Positions 40,400 to 50,085 are shown, counted from the stretch's first letter. The stretch: 64,000 nucleotides of DNA from Bordetella parapertussis (GCA_945897365.1 CAMDFD010000008.1:1-64000), one strand, 5' to 3'. Notes: generated from the sequence alone by a model not told the origin. Translations and numbers: made by a program.

Positions 40400-42454
40400 A
40401 TGTCGACGTCTTTCACTAATGGTCTGAATGCTGCTCAGCGTGAAGCTGTGCTGTATCTTGATGGACCTTGTCTGGTGCTGGCAGGAGCAGGCTCTGGAAA
40501 GACCCGTGTCATTACGCAAAAAATAGCTTATTTGTTGTGTGATTGCGGATATCCTGCGCGCAATGTTCTGGCACTGACGTTCACCAACAAGGCCGCACGA
40601 GAGATGGAGGATCGAGTCAAGCGTTTGGTGGATCCCTCTATCGCGAAAGGCCTCACAATCAGCACGTTTCATTCGCTCGGGGTGAAAATTTTACGCGAAG
40701 AGGCGCAACATGCTGGACTCAAGCCGCAGTTTTCAATCTTTGACTCGGATGATGCACTAGCCATTATTCAAGATTTGCTGGCTACGACGGATCGAGGCCG
40801 TTTGCGCGCTGTCCAACAAACGATTTCACTTTGGAAAAATGCGATGCTGGATCCGGATGCTGCGGCTAATTTTGCCTCGACACCCAGCGAAGTCGAGGCC
40901 GCACGGGTCTACAGAAGCTATAACGCCACGTTGGCGGCATACCAGGCGGTGGATTTTGATGACCTGATCGCAATTCCCGCGCAGATCTTTGAGCGCAGCA
41001 TCGAAGCGCGTGAAAAGTGGCAAAAAAAAGTACGTTATCTCTTGGTCGACGAGTATCAGGACACCAATGTTTGCCAATATCGTCTTGTGCAGTGGCTCAC
41101 GGGCGCGCGCGCCATGTTCACAGCGGTTGGAGACGATGATCAGGCGATCTATGCCTGGCGCGGAGCGACGATCGAGAATCTGGCTAAGTTGACGACCGAT
41201 TACCCTCAGATCAAACTGGTCAAGCTTGAGCAAAATTATCGCTCTAGTCAAAGTATTCTGGCCGCCGCGAATCATGTGATCACAAAAAATCCAAAGCTTT
41301 TTGAAAAGAAGCTATGGTCTGAGCACGGTATGGGTGACGCCATCAGTGTGACTGCAATGGCAAGTGATGAGGTGGAGGCAGAGAATGTCGCGATGAAAAT
41401 CTCTTCGGCGCGTTTTGAAAAACAGGCCGCTTGGAAAGATTTCGCGATTTTGTATCGTGGAAACCATCAGTCTCGTATTGTTGAACAAGCGATGCGCAAT
41501 CTGCACATTCCTTATACGATTTCTGGTGGCCAAAGTTTTTTTGATAAAGCAGAGGTTCGTGATGTGATGGCCTATTTGCGCTTGATTGCGAACGAAGACG
41601 ATGATCCCGCTTTTATTCGCGCGGCCACCACACCAAAGCGAGGGATTGGACAAGCCACGCTTCAGACGCTCGGGCAATACGCAGGAGAGCGAAAGATTTC
41701 TCTTTTTGAGGCCTTGTTTGAGCAGGGCATTGAGCCCCGCCTCAATGCGCGTCAGCTTGAACCTTTACGCACCTTTGGTGAGTTTATTGTTCGTGTTCAG
41801 CATCGTGCCGGCCGTGTTGAGTCGGGACAGACGGTACATGCTGCTGAGCCCGCAGGCATTATTTTGGATGACTTACTCAGCGCAATCCAGTACGAACGTT
41901 ATCTCTATGACACTTTGGATGAAAAACCCGCCCAGTCACGCTGGCAAAATGTCCTTGAATTGGTGGGTTGGCTCAAGCGTAAGGCAGAGGCCGATAGTAT
42001 GGGTCTGATTGATATCGTGCAACATGTCGCGCTGATCACCATGCTTGAGCGTAGTGAGGAGGACGAGCCTGATGCCGTCAAGCTTTCGACGCTCCATGCT
42101 TCTAAAGGCTTGGAATATCCTCATGTCTATTTGCTCGGTGTCGAGGAGGGTTTGCTGCCACATATGGGACGTGACGATGAGGACCTGGATCCTGCGAAAG
42201 CGGCTGATGCCTTGGTCTCACGTATTCAGGAGGAGCGACGCTTGATGTATGTCGGCATTACTCGTGCTCAACGTAGCCTCCATTTGAGCTGGTGTCAAAA
42301 GCGTCGTCGTGCGCGCGAAGATTTGGTACGTGAGCCTTCGCGCTTTATCGAAGAGATGGGTTTATCTGCCGCATCGCTTCAGTTGCAGCCTGATACGATG
42401 AGCCCCAAAAATCGCCTTGAGATGCTCAAGGCGATGCTCAATAAAAAAAACTAA
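40400..42454 (+). CDS. rep: ATP-dependent DNA helicase Rep
   Basis: Rep is a 3'-5' superfamily 1 helicase that clears protein blocks ahead of forks. The 684-residue product has the Q motif (LNAAQREAV), Walker A GAGSGKT (about 29-35), DEYQDTN (about 216-222), GDDDQAIYAWRGA and the C-terminal STLHASKGLEYPHV and VGITRAQRSL motifs. UvrD is excluded by length and by the EYQD motif context. It follows priA by 9 bp. Confidence 0.93.
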   Translation: MSTSFTNGLNAAQREAVLYLDGPCLVLAGAGSGKTRVITQKIAYLLCDCGYPARNVLALTFTNKAAREMEDRVKRLVDPSIAKGLTISTFHSLGVKILREEAQHAGLKPQFSIFDSDDALAIIQDLLATTDRGRLRAVQQTISLWKNAMLDPDAAANFASTPSEVEAARVYRSYNATLAAYQAVDFDDLIAIPAQIFERSIEAREKWQKKVRYLLVDEYQDTNVCQYRLVQWLTGARAMFTAVGDDDQAIYAWRGATIENLAKLTTDYPQIKLVKLEQNYRSSQSILAAANHVITKNPKLFEKKLWSEHGMGDAISVTAMASDEVEAENVAMKISSARFEKQAAWKDFAILYRGNHQSRIVEQAMRNLHIPYTISGGQSFFDKAEVRDVMAYLRLIANEDDDPAFIRAATTPKRGIGQATLQTLGQYAGERKISLFEALFEQGIEPRLNARQLEPLRTFGEFIVRVQHRAGRVESGQTVHAAEPAGIILDDLLSAIQYERYLYDTLDEKPAQSRWQNVLELVGWLKRKAEADSMGLIDIVQHVALITMLERSEEDEPDAVKLSTLHASKGLEYPHVYLLGVEEGLLPHMGRDDEDLDPAKAADALVSRIQEERRLMYVGITRAQRSLHLSWCQKRRRAREDLVREPSRFIEEMGLSAASLQLQPDTMSPKNRLEMLKAMLNKKN

Positions 42455-42475
42455 CACAACAATGCATACAAGCAA

Positions 42476-43642
42476 TTACGCTTGGAGATTGGCAAGTGTG
42501 TGTCGCCAAAACTGAAGTCGTCTTGGGAGCGTGGACACAAAGATATGTTCGCGTAGTGTATGTGCACCATCACCCTCCGCGCCTAGTCCATCGATCGACG
42601 GACAACCGATCGCAGCTGTAAAGTTCGCATCACTGCCACCACCTGAGACAGGCGCTTCTTCGAGTACAAAGCCGGCCTCGGTTGCGAAGGGTTTGAGGGT
42701 TTCTAGTAGCTTGTCAGCCGCAGGCGACTTGACCATAGCGGGTCGATTGAGTTCAACCTCGATATTGAGTGTGACGTCGGGATCAACAGGTTTGAGCGCT
42801 TGCATGCGCGCTAGAATTTCTTGGCCTGTCGCTTCGTCAGGGATACGAAAGTCCACCATGACTTCGCAGTGCGCAGGAACTGTGTTTGTGACAGTGCCGC
42901 CAGAGATCGTTCCTACACTGACTGTGATGCCACGGCTGTAGTCGGTCATCGCTTCAAGCGCTAGGATTTGATGTGCCATTTCGCGAATCGCGCTACGTCC
43001 TTTTTCATGCGCCATGCCTGCGTGCGAAGGCCGGCCGGTGATGACGAGTTTTAACATTCCCGTTCCTTTGCGTCCGGTCACGCAGCGCCCACCGTTTGGT
43101 CGGGCAGGCTCAGGCACTAAGGTGTAGACCGCGCGTTTGGCAAAAGCCTCGATATGTTCACGCGAAGCATGGCTTCCGACCTCTTCGTCTGGCACAAGGA
43201 GAAAATCAACCGGCATGGGGGTAGAGCCAGGCTTGGAAAATTCACCAAGCGCGGTCAAGGCCAAGAAAGTACCACCCTTCATATCAAAACTACCTGGTCC
43301 ATATAGCTTGTCGTCTTCGATCCGGCACGCGTTGGTTTGAAGGGTACCGTGAGGGTGGACGGTATCAATATGCGCGAGTAATAACAAACCTGGGCGGGTA
43401 TCGCCCTGGGCACGATTCGATGCATGTATCAGCGGCAGCTTTGTCGGACCGATTTCGCTCAGATCAACGTTTAGCCCTGCGTCTTTGGCTTTTTTTACAA
43501 CAATCTGCGCCATGCGATGAACTGCAGCAGGATCGTTGGAAGGAGACTCGCACTCGATCCAGGTTCGAATGCCTTGTGCGAGTGCTTGTGCCTCGGGTGT
43601 CATGGCGGGTCTATCGAGTCCTGGTGTGGTTGCGGTATTCAT
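42476..43642 (-). CDS. M20-family metallopeptidase (glutamate-carboxypeptidase type)
   Basis: The 388-residue product belongs to the M20 dizinc peptidases. It shows LLLAHIDTVHPHG (first metal His and Asp), the bridging segment GSFDMKGG, the catalytic DEEVGS (about 152-157) and a dimerisation domain (about 190-300). It resembles CPG2-type carboxypeptidases that release C-terminal glutamate, but the substrate is not certain. No signal peptide is visible, so it is probably cytoplasmic. It is convergent with rep and lies 21 bp downstream of the NAD(P)HX dehydratase gene on the same strand. Confidence 0.9.
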   Translation of the reverse strand: MNTATTPGLDRPAMTPEAQALAQGIRTWIECESPSNDPAAVHRMAQIVVKKAKDAGLNVDLSEIGPTKLPLIHASNRAQGDTRPGLLLLAHIDTVHPHGTLQTNACRIEDDKLYGPGSFDMKGGTFLALTALGEFSKPGSTPMPVDFLLVPDEEVGSHASREHIEAFAKRAVYTLVPEPARPNGGRCVTGRKGTGMLKLVITGRPSHAGMAHEKGRSAIREMAHQILALEAMTDYSRGITVSVGTISGGTVTNTVPAHCEVMVDFRIPDEATGQEILARMQALKPVDPDVTLNIEVELNRPAMVKSPAADKLLETLKPFATEAGFVLEEAPVSGGGSDANFTAAIGCPSIDGLGAEGDGAHTLREHIFVSTLPRRLQFWRHTLANLQA

Positions 43643-43663
43643 GAATGTCCTCTTCTCAGGTCG

Positions 43664-44542
43664 CTATGTGTGTTCTTTTTTAAAAGATACTCTATTTCTG
43701 AGGTCGCGAATGGCTTCAGGAAGCTCGCCTGCGGTGAGGCCGATGGGCCCGACGCCTTGCGCCACTAATGTATTGGCCGCCGCACCGTGCAGCCAAACAG
43801 CGGCTGGGATGGCCTGCTCTGCCGGGATGCCTTGTGCGAGCAGACTACCCAAAAGGCCGCTGAGCACATCGCCCGTACCTCCGCTTGCCAGCCCAACGTT
43901 ACCCGTTGTGTTGACTTGCCAGTGACCATCAGGCGCACACACAATCGTCCCTTTGCCTTTTAAAACGACCCATGCGTGATACTGATGGGCAAGTGCTTGT
44001 GCAGCCTTTGGGCGATCTGCTTGAATGTTGAGCGTATCTGTCTGGAGCAGTCTGGCGGCTTCGGTTGGGTGTGGAGTCAGCACAACAAGCCCAGGTCCCC
44101 AAGTCTTTGGAATATCGCCCCGCGCCAATGCGTTGAGCGCATCCGCATCGAGAACGAGAGGGCGGGCCGAACGCATGGCTAGAAGACGTTGGAGCAAAGT
44201 GAGTGCGGCAGGTGCATGACCGAGACCACAGCCGGCGACCCAGGCATCTAGGGTGGCGGCTTGCTCGACGAGCGTGACTGCGTCATGCAGCATAAGTTCT
44301 GGGTTGATGCTGTCGTAGGCGACAGGCAAAGGGGTTTGGGTCAACGCAAGATAGACTTTACCGACGCCGCTTTTGAGTGCAGCGCGACCGGCCAGAATGA
44401 CGGCCCCTGTCATGCCACTTGAGCCACCAAGTATGCCCACTGAACCAAAGCTGCCTTTGTGTGCCTCAGCATCACGGACTGCGAACAGCTGGGGAAACTG
44501 TTGCTCCGTAATAGGACTTCCGCTGGAGTGGCGAGGTGTCAT
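43664..44542 (-). CDS. nnrD: ADP-dependent NAD(P)HX dehydratase
   Basis: NnrD repairs hydrated NADH and NADPH using ADP. The 292-residue product has the ribokinase-like fold marks GSVGILGGSSGMTGAVILAGRAAL (given in pieces: GGSSGMTGA near 42-50), LDADALNAL, LTPHPTEAARLL and the GTGDVLSGLLG loop near 224. The NnrE epimerase domain fused to it in many bacteria is absent, so this is a dehydratase-only form. It diverges from the 3-hydroxyacyl-CoA dehydrogenase. Confidence 0.92.
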   Translation of the reverse strand: MTPRHSSGSPITEQQFPQLFAVRDAEAHKGSFGSVGILGGSSGMTGAVILAGRAALKSGVGKVYLALTQTPLPVAYDSINPELMLHDAVTLVEQAATLDAWVAGCGLGHAPAALTLLQRLLAMRSARPLVLDADALNALARGDIPKTWGPGLVVLTPHPTEAARLLQTDTLNIQADRPKAAQALAHQYHAWVVLKGKGTIVCAPDGHWQVNTTGNVGLASGGTGDVLSGLLGSLLAQGIPAEQAIPAAVWLHGAAANTLVAQGVGPIGLTAGELPEAIRDLRNRVSFKKEHT

Positions 44543-44659
44543 AGGGATCGTGTGCGGTTGATATAGCGCAAGTCAGGTTGAGGACGGATATGACGAAGAC
44601 GGTGAATATGACTATTATGCAACAGCAAGCGTTTGATCTTATTTGATTCAGGAAACCAT

Positions 44660-46174
44660 ATGAAAACGATTCAGACAGTAGGGGTGGCCGGTGCCGGCGC
44701 AATGGGTCGAGGTATCGCACAAATAGCGGCCCAAGCAGGCTTGCGCGTCAAGCTGTTCGACACGAACCCGGCAGCGCTGAACTCAGCGCGCGACTCGCTG
44801 ACCAATACGTGGACGATGCTGGCCAGCAAAGGCAAAATGACCGAAGAGCAAGCGCATGAAGCGTTGGGCAAGTTGTATCTGATCGACGAGATCGAGGGTC
44901 TGTCGGATTGTGACTTGGTGATCGAAGCCATCATTGAGCGACTCGAGATTAAACAGCCATTTTTTAAACAGTTAGAGTCGGTTGTATCCTCCGATTGCAT
45001 ACTCGTCTCTAATACCTCCTCGCTATCTATCACTGCGATTGCCGCTGGATGCGAACGTCCTGAGCGTGTCGCAGGCTATCACTTCTTTAATCCTGTCCCG
45101 CTGATGAAGGTCGTTGAGGTGATTGACGGATTACGAACGGATCCTGTGGTGGGTGATGCCTTGATGGCGTTATCGGTCCGCATGGGACACAAGCCGGTTC
45201 GCGCGAAAGATATGCCTGGTTTTATTGTGAATCATGCGGGTCGTGGGATGAACACCGAGGGTTTGCGTGTCGTGCAAGAAAATGTGACGGACTTTGCAAC
45301 GGTCGATGGCATTATGCGCGATCAAGCTGGCTTTAAAATGGGACCGTTTGAGCTGATGGATTTGACGGGTCTCGACGTGTCACATGCCGTTATGGAGTCC
45401 ATTTACCATCAGTTTTACGAGGAGCCTCGTTTCAAACCCTCACCGATCGGAACAGTGCGTGTGGCGGGCGGGCTCTACGGGCGCAAAAGTCAGGGTGGAT
45501 TTTATGCTTACGCGGATGGTCAGAAGCTGCCTGTAATCGAAGCTGCTGCGCCGGTGCTGATTGGTCCGGCCAAGGTTTGGGTGAGCCCTGCGCATGCTCT
45601 CGGTCATACGCGTGCGACTGAACTGCTTAAGAGACTTGATGCGAATATTCAAACCGGACATCGACCCGATGTGGATAGTCTCATCATCGTGACTCCTTTT
45701 GGTGAGGACATATCGACGGCAGTTTTCAAGCAAAAGCTCGATGCTGCACGTACCGTGGGTATCGATATGCTTCATGATGTTGAGCATACGCGTAGGCGGA
45801 CTTTAATGGTTTCACCAGCAACCCATCCGCAATATCAAGAAAAGGCGCATGCCATCTTTGGTGTGGATAACGTTCGTGTCAGCGTTGTGAGAGACTCTGC
45901 GGGTTTTGTGGCGCAGCGGATTGTTGCGATGATCGTGAACGTCGCTTGCGATATTGCGCAGCAGGATATTGCAACCCCTCAGGATATTGATCTTGCCGTC
46001 AGTTTGGGTTTGGGTTACCCCAAGGGGCCTTTGGGCTTGGGTGATGCCTTAGGAGCTGAACATATTTTGGAGATTTTGCGCAATATGCAAAGCGTGACAG
46101 GCGACCCGCGTTATCGTCCCAGCCTCTGGTTGCAGCGACGTGTTCAGCTCGGCTTATCGTTATTGAGTACCTAA
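44660..46174 (+). CDS. 3-Hydroxyacyl-CoA dehydrogenase
   Basis: The enzyme oxidises 3-hydroxyacyl-CoA with NAD. The 504-residue product has the NAD-binding GVAGAGAMGRGIAQ (7-20), a catalytic His in GYHFFNPVPLMKVVEV (about 140), and two copies of the C-terminal 3HCDH domain, the second near 405-490. This length and duplication are typical of PaaH/PaaC-like 3-hydroxyadipyl-CoA dehydrogenases, but no phenylacetate genes are nearby, so general beta-oxidation is as likely. The ATG at 44660 has AGGA seven bases upstream. Confidence 0.9.
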   Translation: MKTIQTVGVAGAGAMGRGIAQIAAQAGLRVKLFDTNPAALNSARDSLTNTWTMLASKGKMTEEQAHEALGKLYLIDEIEGLSDCDLVIEAIIERLEIKQPFFKQLESVVSSDCILVSNTSSLSITAIAAGCERPERVAGYHFFNPVPLMKVVEVIDGLRTDPVVGDALMALSVRMGHKPVRAKDMPGFIVNHAGRGMNTEGLRVVQENVTDFATVDGIMRDQAGFKMGPFELMDLTGLDVSHAVMESIYHQFYEEPRFKPSPIGTVRVAGGLYGRKSQGGFYAYADGQKLPVIEAAAPVLIGPAKVWVSPAHALGHTRATELLKRLDANIQTGHRPDVDSLIIVTPFGEDISTAVFKQKLDAARTVGIDMLHDVEHTRRRTLMVSPATHPQYQEKAHAIFGVDNVRVSVVRDSAGFVAQRIVAMIVNVACDIAQQDIATPQDIDLAVSLGLGYPKGPLGLGDALGAEHILEILRNMQSVTGDPRYRPSLWLQRRVQLGLSLLST

Positions 46175-46201
46175 GCGCAGCCTAAGGTTGACCGTTCAAA
46201 G

Positions 46202-46230
46202 AAAAAAGCCCTCGAAAGAGGGCTTTTTTT
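46202..46230. terminator. Bidirectional terminator
   Basis: AAAAAAGCCCTC-GAAA-GAGGGCTTTTTTT serves the convergent dehydrogenase and cytochrome genes. Confidence 0.92.
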
Positions 46231-46246
46231 ATGGGCGAATTACTAA

Positions 46247-47116
46247 TTATTGAGCGGCGTTGACCATGTATTGTGTCGCGGCGCGCAGATCGGCGTCGCT
46301 CGCCCCGGCTGCTCCACCCTTGGGTGGCATGATGCCCTTGCCAGAGATGACAGCGGCAACCATGGCATCCATGCCTGTCGCAATACGCGGTGCCCACGCG
46401 GTTTTGTCACCGAATTTTGGTGCACCCGCAACGCCGGCAATATGACATGCTGCACAAGCTTGTTTATAAATTTTTTCACCCACATCGCTGGTGGCAGCAG
46501 CAGCTGCAGCGGGGGGTGCGACTGCTGGTACTGGTGTAGCAACCGTTGCGGCGACCATTGGAGCAGCAGGCGCGGCAGGAGGTGCTGCGGCAGCAGGAGC
46601 AGCAGGCTTGGGCTCAGCTGGCTCGGCAAATTTGCCGCCGGCGCTGTTGGCCATATAAACCACGGCGCGTTCGATCTCAAAGTCGTCCAAGGAAGGATTG
46701 CCACCCTTAGCAGGCATGGCGCCTTTGCCTTTGATGACACTCGCAACCATTGACTGCAAACCCGTCGCATTGGGACCTGCCCAAGCCGTTGCATCGGCAA
46801 ATTTAGGTGCACCGGCCGCGCCAGCGTCATGGCAGCTTGCACAGACCGATTTGTAGACCTGCACGCCAGTCTTGAATACTTTTGGACCGCTTGCGTCAAC
46901 GAGATCCAGCTTTGCCACGGGGGCAATGCGCTTTTGTATGGCTTCAGGCGTGAGCGTGTTTGAGCCCGCGCCAACTTGGTCACCCGTGGTGACGAGGTTG
47001 ACCAACAAAATAATGATGATGACGGGCAAGATGAAAGACAGCACGATCGTGACGATCAGCTGCTTTGGAGTCTTGATGGGCGAATGATGCTCTTCGTGTG
47101 GCTGCGTATTGCTCAT
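46247..47116 (-). CDS. Membrane-anchored dihaem cytochrome c
   Basis: The 289-residue product has one membrane helix (about 22-44) after a His-rich cytoplasmic start, then two class I cytochrome c domains with CASCH (about 90) and CAACH (about 228), each with a following GKGxMPxKGG Met ligand region. A Pro/Ala-rich linker of about 50 residues joins them. The two domains are clearly duplicated (about 45% alike by eye). It is a c5-type electron carrier facing the periplasm, probably feeding a terminal oxidase. AGGA lies eight bases before the ATG at 47116. Confidence 0.92.
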   Translation of the reverse strand: MSNTQPHEEHHSPIKTPKQLIVTIVLSFILPVIIIILLVNLVTTGDQVGAGSNTLTPEAIQKRIAPVAKLDLVDASGPKVFKTGVQVYKSVCASCHDAGAAGAPKFADATAWAGPNATGLQSMVASVIKGKGAMPAKGGNPSLDDFEIERAVVYMANSAGGKFAEPAEPKPAAPAAAAPPAAPAAPMVAATVATPVPAVAPPAAAAAATSDVGEKIYKQACAACHIAGVAGAPKFGDKTAWAPRIATGMDAMVAAVISGKGIMPPKGGAAGASDADLRAATQYMVNAAQ

Positions 47117-47324
47117 GACCAAATCCTGCGAGACTTAGGGTGAAGACGTGCGTAGCCGAGGTTTTGAGCACTCCGGATAAGCAAGAAGCCAACCATAGTA
47201 GTTAGACGGTTTTCTTATAACCAAAGGATTATAGCGGCATCAGGGGGGCTTAGTGAGCCAGGGAGTCGGAAATCCCTATTCCGAGAAAGAGCGATGTGCT
47301 TCTGCCGCTATAATTCGCCCGCTG

Positions 47325-47399
47325 GCGCCCGTAGTTCAATGGATAGAATAAGAGTTTCCGAAGCTCTCGATACAGGTTCGATTCCTGTCGGGCGCGCCA
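47325..47399 (+). tRNA. tRNA-Arg (CCG)
   Basis: The 75-nt gene folds with acceptor GCGCCCG/CGGGCGC, anticodon stem AGAGT/GCTCT, loop TTCCGAA giving anticodon CCG, T-arm ACAGG/CCTGT and encoded CCA. It reads CGG codons. No att-like duplicates of its 3' end are seen in the window. Confidence 0.96.
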
Positions 47400-47405
47400 G
47401 AGCCT

Positions 47406-49004
47406 TCAGACCGGTTTTTTCAGCGCATGATGAAAGCGTCTGACATAGTCGTCAAAACTCTCCCTGTCGCCGGCCTCAAGCTGTTGCTGCTCCATCAGGG
47501 ATTGAGTCGCTTGTGCCTGCGTGGCGGCGAGTTCAATGGGGCTCAAACCCACCTTTCTTAGGCTCAAGGCGTGTGCACGGCTTTGCTCAAGGGTCGCGTC
47601 GTGAAAGGACATCTTGCACGTCATGAGTTTTGCTAAAAACTGAGCAGAGGGGGTTGTTGCGGGATCCGCAACTTTGGATCGCTGGACAGCGACTGCATGG
47701 TGATAGTTTTTCTCGCCCAAGGCATTATCAAGCGTCTGAGCGCATTGCGCGATGTCATCCAAAAGCTCTTCTGCCCACTGCTTGAGGGAAATTTCTTTGC
47801 CGAGCTTGGTGAGTTTCAGATCTGGCTGTCGACCTTGCTTGACGACCGTCGAGAAGTTGGAGGCACTCTCTGAGCACCAGCCGCTATCTGCAAAAGGTGG
47901 GCTTTCTTGTAGAGCGCAAAAAAGTAGAAAAGCATCAACAAAACGCGCTGTTTCCGCGGAAATGCCGATAGCTTGAGTGGGGTCAATGTCTAGACAGCGT
48001 ACTTCGATATATTGAATGCCACGCTCCGCCATGGCGGTGATGGGTCGCTCGCAGGGACCTGTTGTGCGTTTCGGGCGGATGCTCGAGTAAAACTCGTTTT
48101 CAATTTGCAAAACATTGCTATTGAGTTGTATCCACTCCCCGTTTCTATGCGTGCCAATTGCCTGGTAATCAGGCCATGGCGTGGTCACGGCATCATAGAG
48201 CCGTTCTAGAAAGGTGTTGAGGTCGTTGTAACAAAGCTTGAGTCCAGACTGGGCTTTGTTTTGATAGCCTAGATCACTCATCCTTAAGCTAGTGGCGTAG
48301 GGCAAATACATGGTTTGCGCATCGAGCTCAAGCAAATCCCCTTTTTTTCCTCGCAAGAAGTCTTTAGACAAAGCTGGAGAAGCACCAAAAAGGTACATCA
48401 GCAGCCAGCTGTAACGGGTGAAATTGCGAATCAGTGAGATATAGCCAGCCGAGCGGCGGTCCTGAGGCGTTGACTGAGGCAGGTCGAGCTGGTCCCAAAA
48501 CGATTCATCGAAAGAAAAGTTGTAATGCAGTCCTGCAATGCACTGCATCGTTCGACCGTAGCGCTCTGCTAAGCCTCGACGATAGACATGCTTGATCATC
48601 CCGGTGTTCGAGGTGCCATACCAGCCAATCGGGATTTGGTGGTCCGCAGGGAGATGGGAGGGCATGGAGTGATTCCACATCAACTCGTCTGTCAATGTGG
48701 TGGCCACGACGCGATGTACCTCATCGAGTTCTGCCATCAGGCTATCAACATGATTGTGCGTGCCCGTAATCAGCTCTAGCAGGGCTTCTGAGTAGTCGGT
48801 CGTGATGCGCGGATGGGTGAGCGCCGAACCAAGCGCGATAGGATGTGGGTGCTCAGAAAGCGAACCTTTGGCGTCTACCCGAAGGCTCTCTTTTTCGATG
48901 CCGCGCTGCGACCCCCGGAGTATTTCAGGATGCAATTGAAGGGTGGCAAGACGTTGGGTCAGTATGGACACGGGTAAACCTATTGCTGAAGCAGAACAAA
49001 GCAT
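47406..49004 (-). CDS. gshA: Glutamate-cysteine ligase
   Basis: GshA joins glutamate and cysteine in the first step of glutathione synthesis. The product shows the gamma-proteobacterial-type I pattern: SQRGIEKESLRV, ITTDYSEALLELITG, the YGTSNTGMIKHVYRRGL segment and RYIEVRCLDIDP-like IEVRCLDIDPTQ. The start is uncertain: the ATG at 49004 has no ribosome site, and a GTG at 48968 would give a start nearer to that of homologues. The family is about 520 residues long, in line with either choice. It diverges from the lipoprotein gene at 49105. Confidence 0.93.
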   Translation of the reverse strand: MLCSASAIGLPVSILTQRLATLQLHPEILRGSQRGIEKESLRVDAKGSLSEHPHPIALGSALTHPRITTDYSEALLELITGTHNHVDSLMAELDEVHRVVATTLTDELMWNHSMPSHLPADHQIPIGWYGTSNTGMIKHVYRRGLAERYGRTMQCIAGLHYNFSFDESFWDQLDLPQSTPQDRRSAGYISLIRNFTRYSWLLMYLFGASPALSKDFLRGKKGDLLELDAQTMYLPYATSLRMSDLGYQNKAQSGLKLCYNDLNTFLERLYDAVTTPWPDYQAIGTHRNGEWIQLNSNVLQIENEFYSSIRPKRTTGPCERPITAMAERGIQYIEVRCLDIDPTQAIGISAETARFVDAFLLFCALQESPPFADSGWCSESASNFSTVVKQGRQPDLKLTKLGKEISLKQWAEELLDDIAQCAQTLDNALGEKNYHHAVAVQRSKVADPATTPSAQFLAKLMTCKMSFHDATLEQSRAHALSLRKVGLSPIELAATQAQATQSLMEQQQLEAGDRESFDDYVRRFHHALKKPV

Positions 49005-49104
49005 TTTAAGGGATGCGTCAAGGTACCCCTCGGATGTTAAAAATAGAGGACAATTTGCTCTAATTCTATTGATTATCCGATTGTGACGCTTTTCGAGGCA
49101 ATGC

Positions 49105-49611
49105 GTGCGTACTTTTATTTCCTTTTCAATGTTGTGGTTATTTTTTGCTGTGTTGACGGGTTGTACGCCTGAATATAACTGGCGCGAATCCATGGTGGCT
49201 CAGGATCGTGGGGTCATTATGTTTCCTTCACGGACCAAAACGGAGCAGCGTCAAATCGATGTGGAGGGTGTCGCAGCAACATTTGCTTTGACCTCTGCTG
49301 CGGTGGGCGAGGCTGTTTTTTCGGTCGGTTATGTTCCTTTGCCTGAGTCCTTGAGCCCAGAAAAAAGTGCTGCGTTAGTCAAAACAATCGTCGCCGCCTT
49401 GGCCGCGCGGGCTGGAAAGCAAGCTCCGGAGTCTGCTTTACAGGGTGAGATTTTTACTTTGGATACGGTTGTAGCGAACAAACCCTCTCTATTGATGGCG
49501 AAAGTCGTGGTGCATCGCGGCATGTTGATTCAGGTGGTTGTTTCAGGACCGAAACAATCGCTTTCAAATGAAAATGCGCTTGAGTTTGTTCGCTCACTTC
49601 GACTGAGATGA
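49105..49611 (+). CDS. Small lipoprotein, unknown
   Basis: The 168-residue product has a lipoprotein signal with the lipobox LTGC (Cys20), so it should be anchored in a membrane. No domain is recognised. The mature part is mainly beta-strand with a Gln/Thr-rich start. It begins at a GTG with GAGG seven bases before. Its last 80 bp overlap the LuxR-type gene on the other strand. Confidence 0.75.
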   Translation: MRTFISFSMLWLFFAVLTGCTPEYNWRESMVAQDRGVIMFPSRTKTEQRQIDVEGVAATFALTSAAVGEAVFSVGYVPLPESLSPEKSAALVKTIVAALAARAGKQAPESALQGEIFTLDTVVANKPSLLMAKVVVHRGMLIQVVVSGPKQSLSNENALEFVRSLRLR

Positions 49612-49820
49612 GGATGGCCCGTGAGTAGGCCTAAACGCAGGGCTTGTGCGACGCCAGCCTGTCTACCGTAGACATTAAGTTTGCGGCAGGCGTTAAAAAG
49701 GTGAAAATTGACCGTTCGTTCAGAAAGGCCGATGATCAGCCCGACTTCCCAGCTGGTTTTACCCGCTGATACCCATTCTAGGCATTGCAGCTCGCGTCCG
49801 GAAAGACGTGGATGTGTCAT
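49530..49820 (-). CDS. LuxR-type helix-turn-helix protein without sensor domain
   Basis: The 96-residue product holds a complete LuxR-type helix-turn-helix (residues 4-65: LSGRELQCLEWVSAGKTSWE, then IGLSERTVNFHLFNACRKL) and a tail of about 30 residues that overlaps the lipoprotein gene. The N-terminal ligand-binding or receiver domain normally present is missing, and no in-frame remainder is seen upstream before a TAA. It may be a truncated former LuxR-family regulator or a stand-alone DNA-binding module. No good ribosome site precedes the ATG. Confidence 0.65.
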   Translation of the reverse strand: MTHPRLSGRELQCLEWVSAGKTSWEVGLIIGLSERTVNFHLFNACRKLNVYGRQAGVAQALRLGLLTGHPHLSRSERTNSSAFSFESDCFGPETTT

Positions 49821-50025
49821 GAAAAGAGATCCCCAGAGGACGCAAATGAGAATGCGTTAGTTTGAGCGTTCATGACTCTAATTAGAATGCGCAGAACCCC
49901 TTTGATGGCGTGCTCTTTTGTAAGAAAGTGTATTTAAGGAAGGCAGGATGTAACCAATTGGAAGCAGTCTGTCGGTGCCATGGACTGCCAACTTCGCGCC
50001 GCGATGTTAAACTTTGGTAACAGTT

Positions 50026-50080
50026 GGCGCCGATTTGCTCGATCCGCTTGCGGGCGCCTCATAAATCCCGCTAAAGAAGG
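50026..50080 (+). promoter_or_regulatory. SAM-II riboswitch before metX
   Basis: The pattern is the SAM-II (SAM-alpha) riboswitch: P1 arms GGCGCC (50026-50031 and 50053-50058), the loop GATTTG, the GCTTGC segment, TAAA and the closing CGCTAAA next to the AGAAGG ribosome site. Binding of S-adenosylmethionine would form a pseudoknot that hides the ribosome site and lowers MetX synthesis. This class is known upstream of metA/metX-type genes in alpha- and beta-proteobacteria. Confidence 0.88.
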
Positions 50081-50085
50081 TCCGT

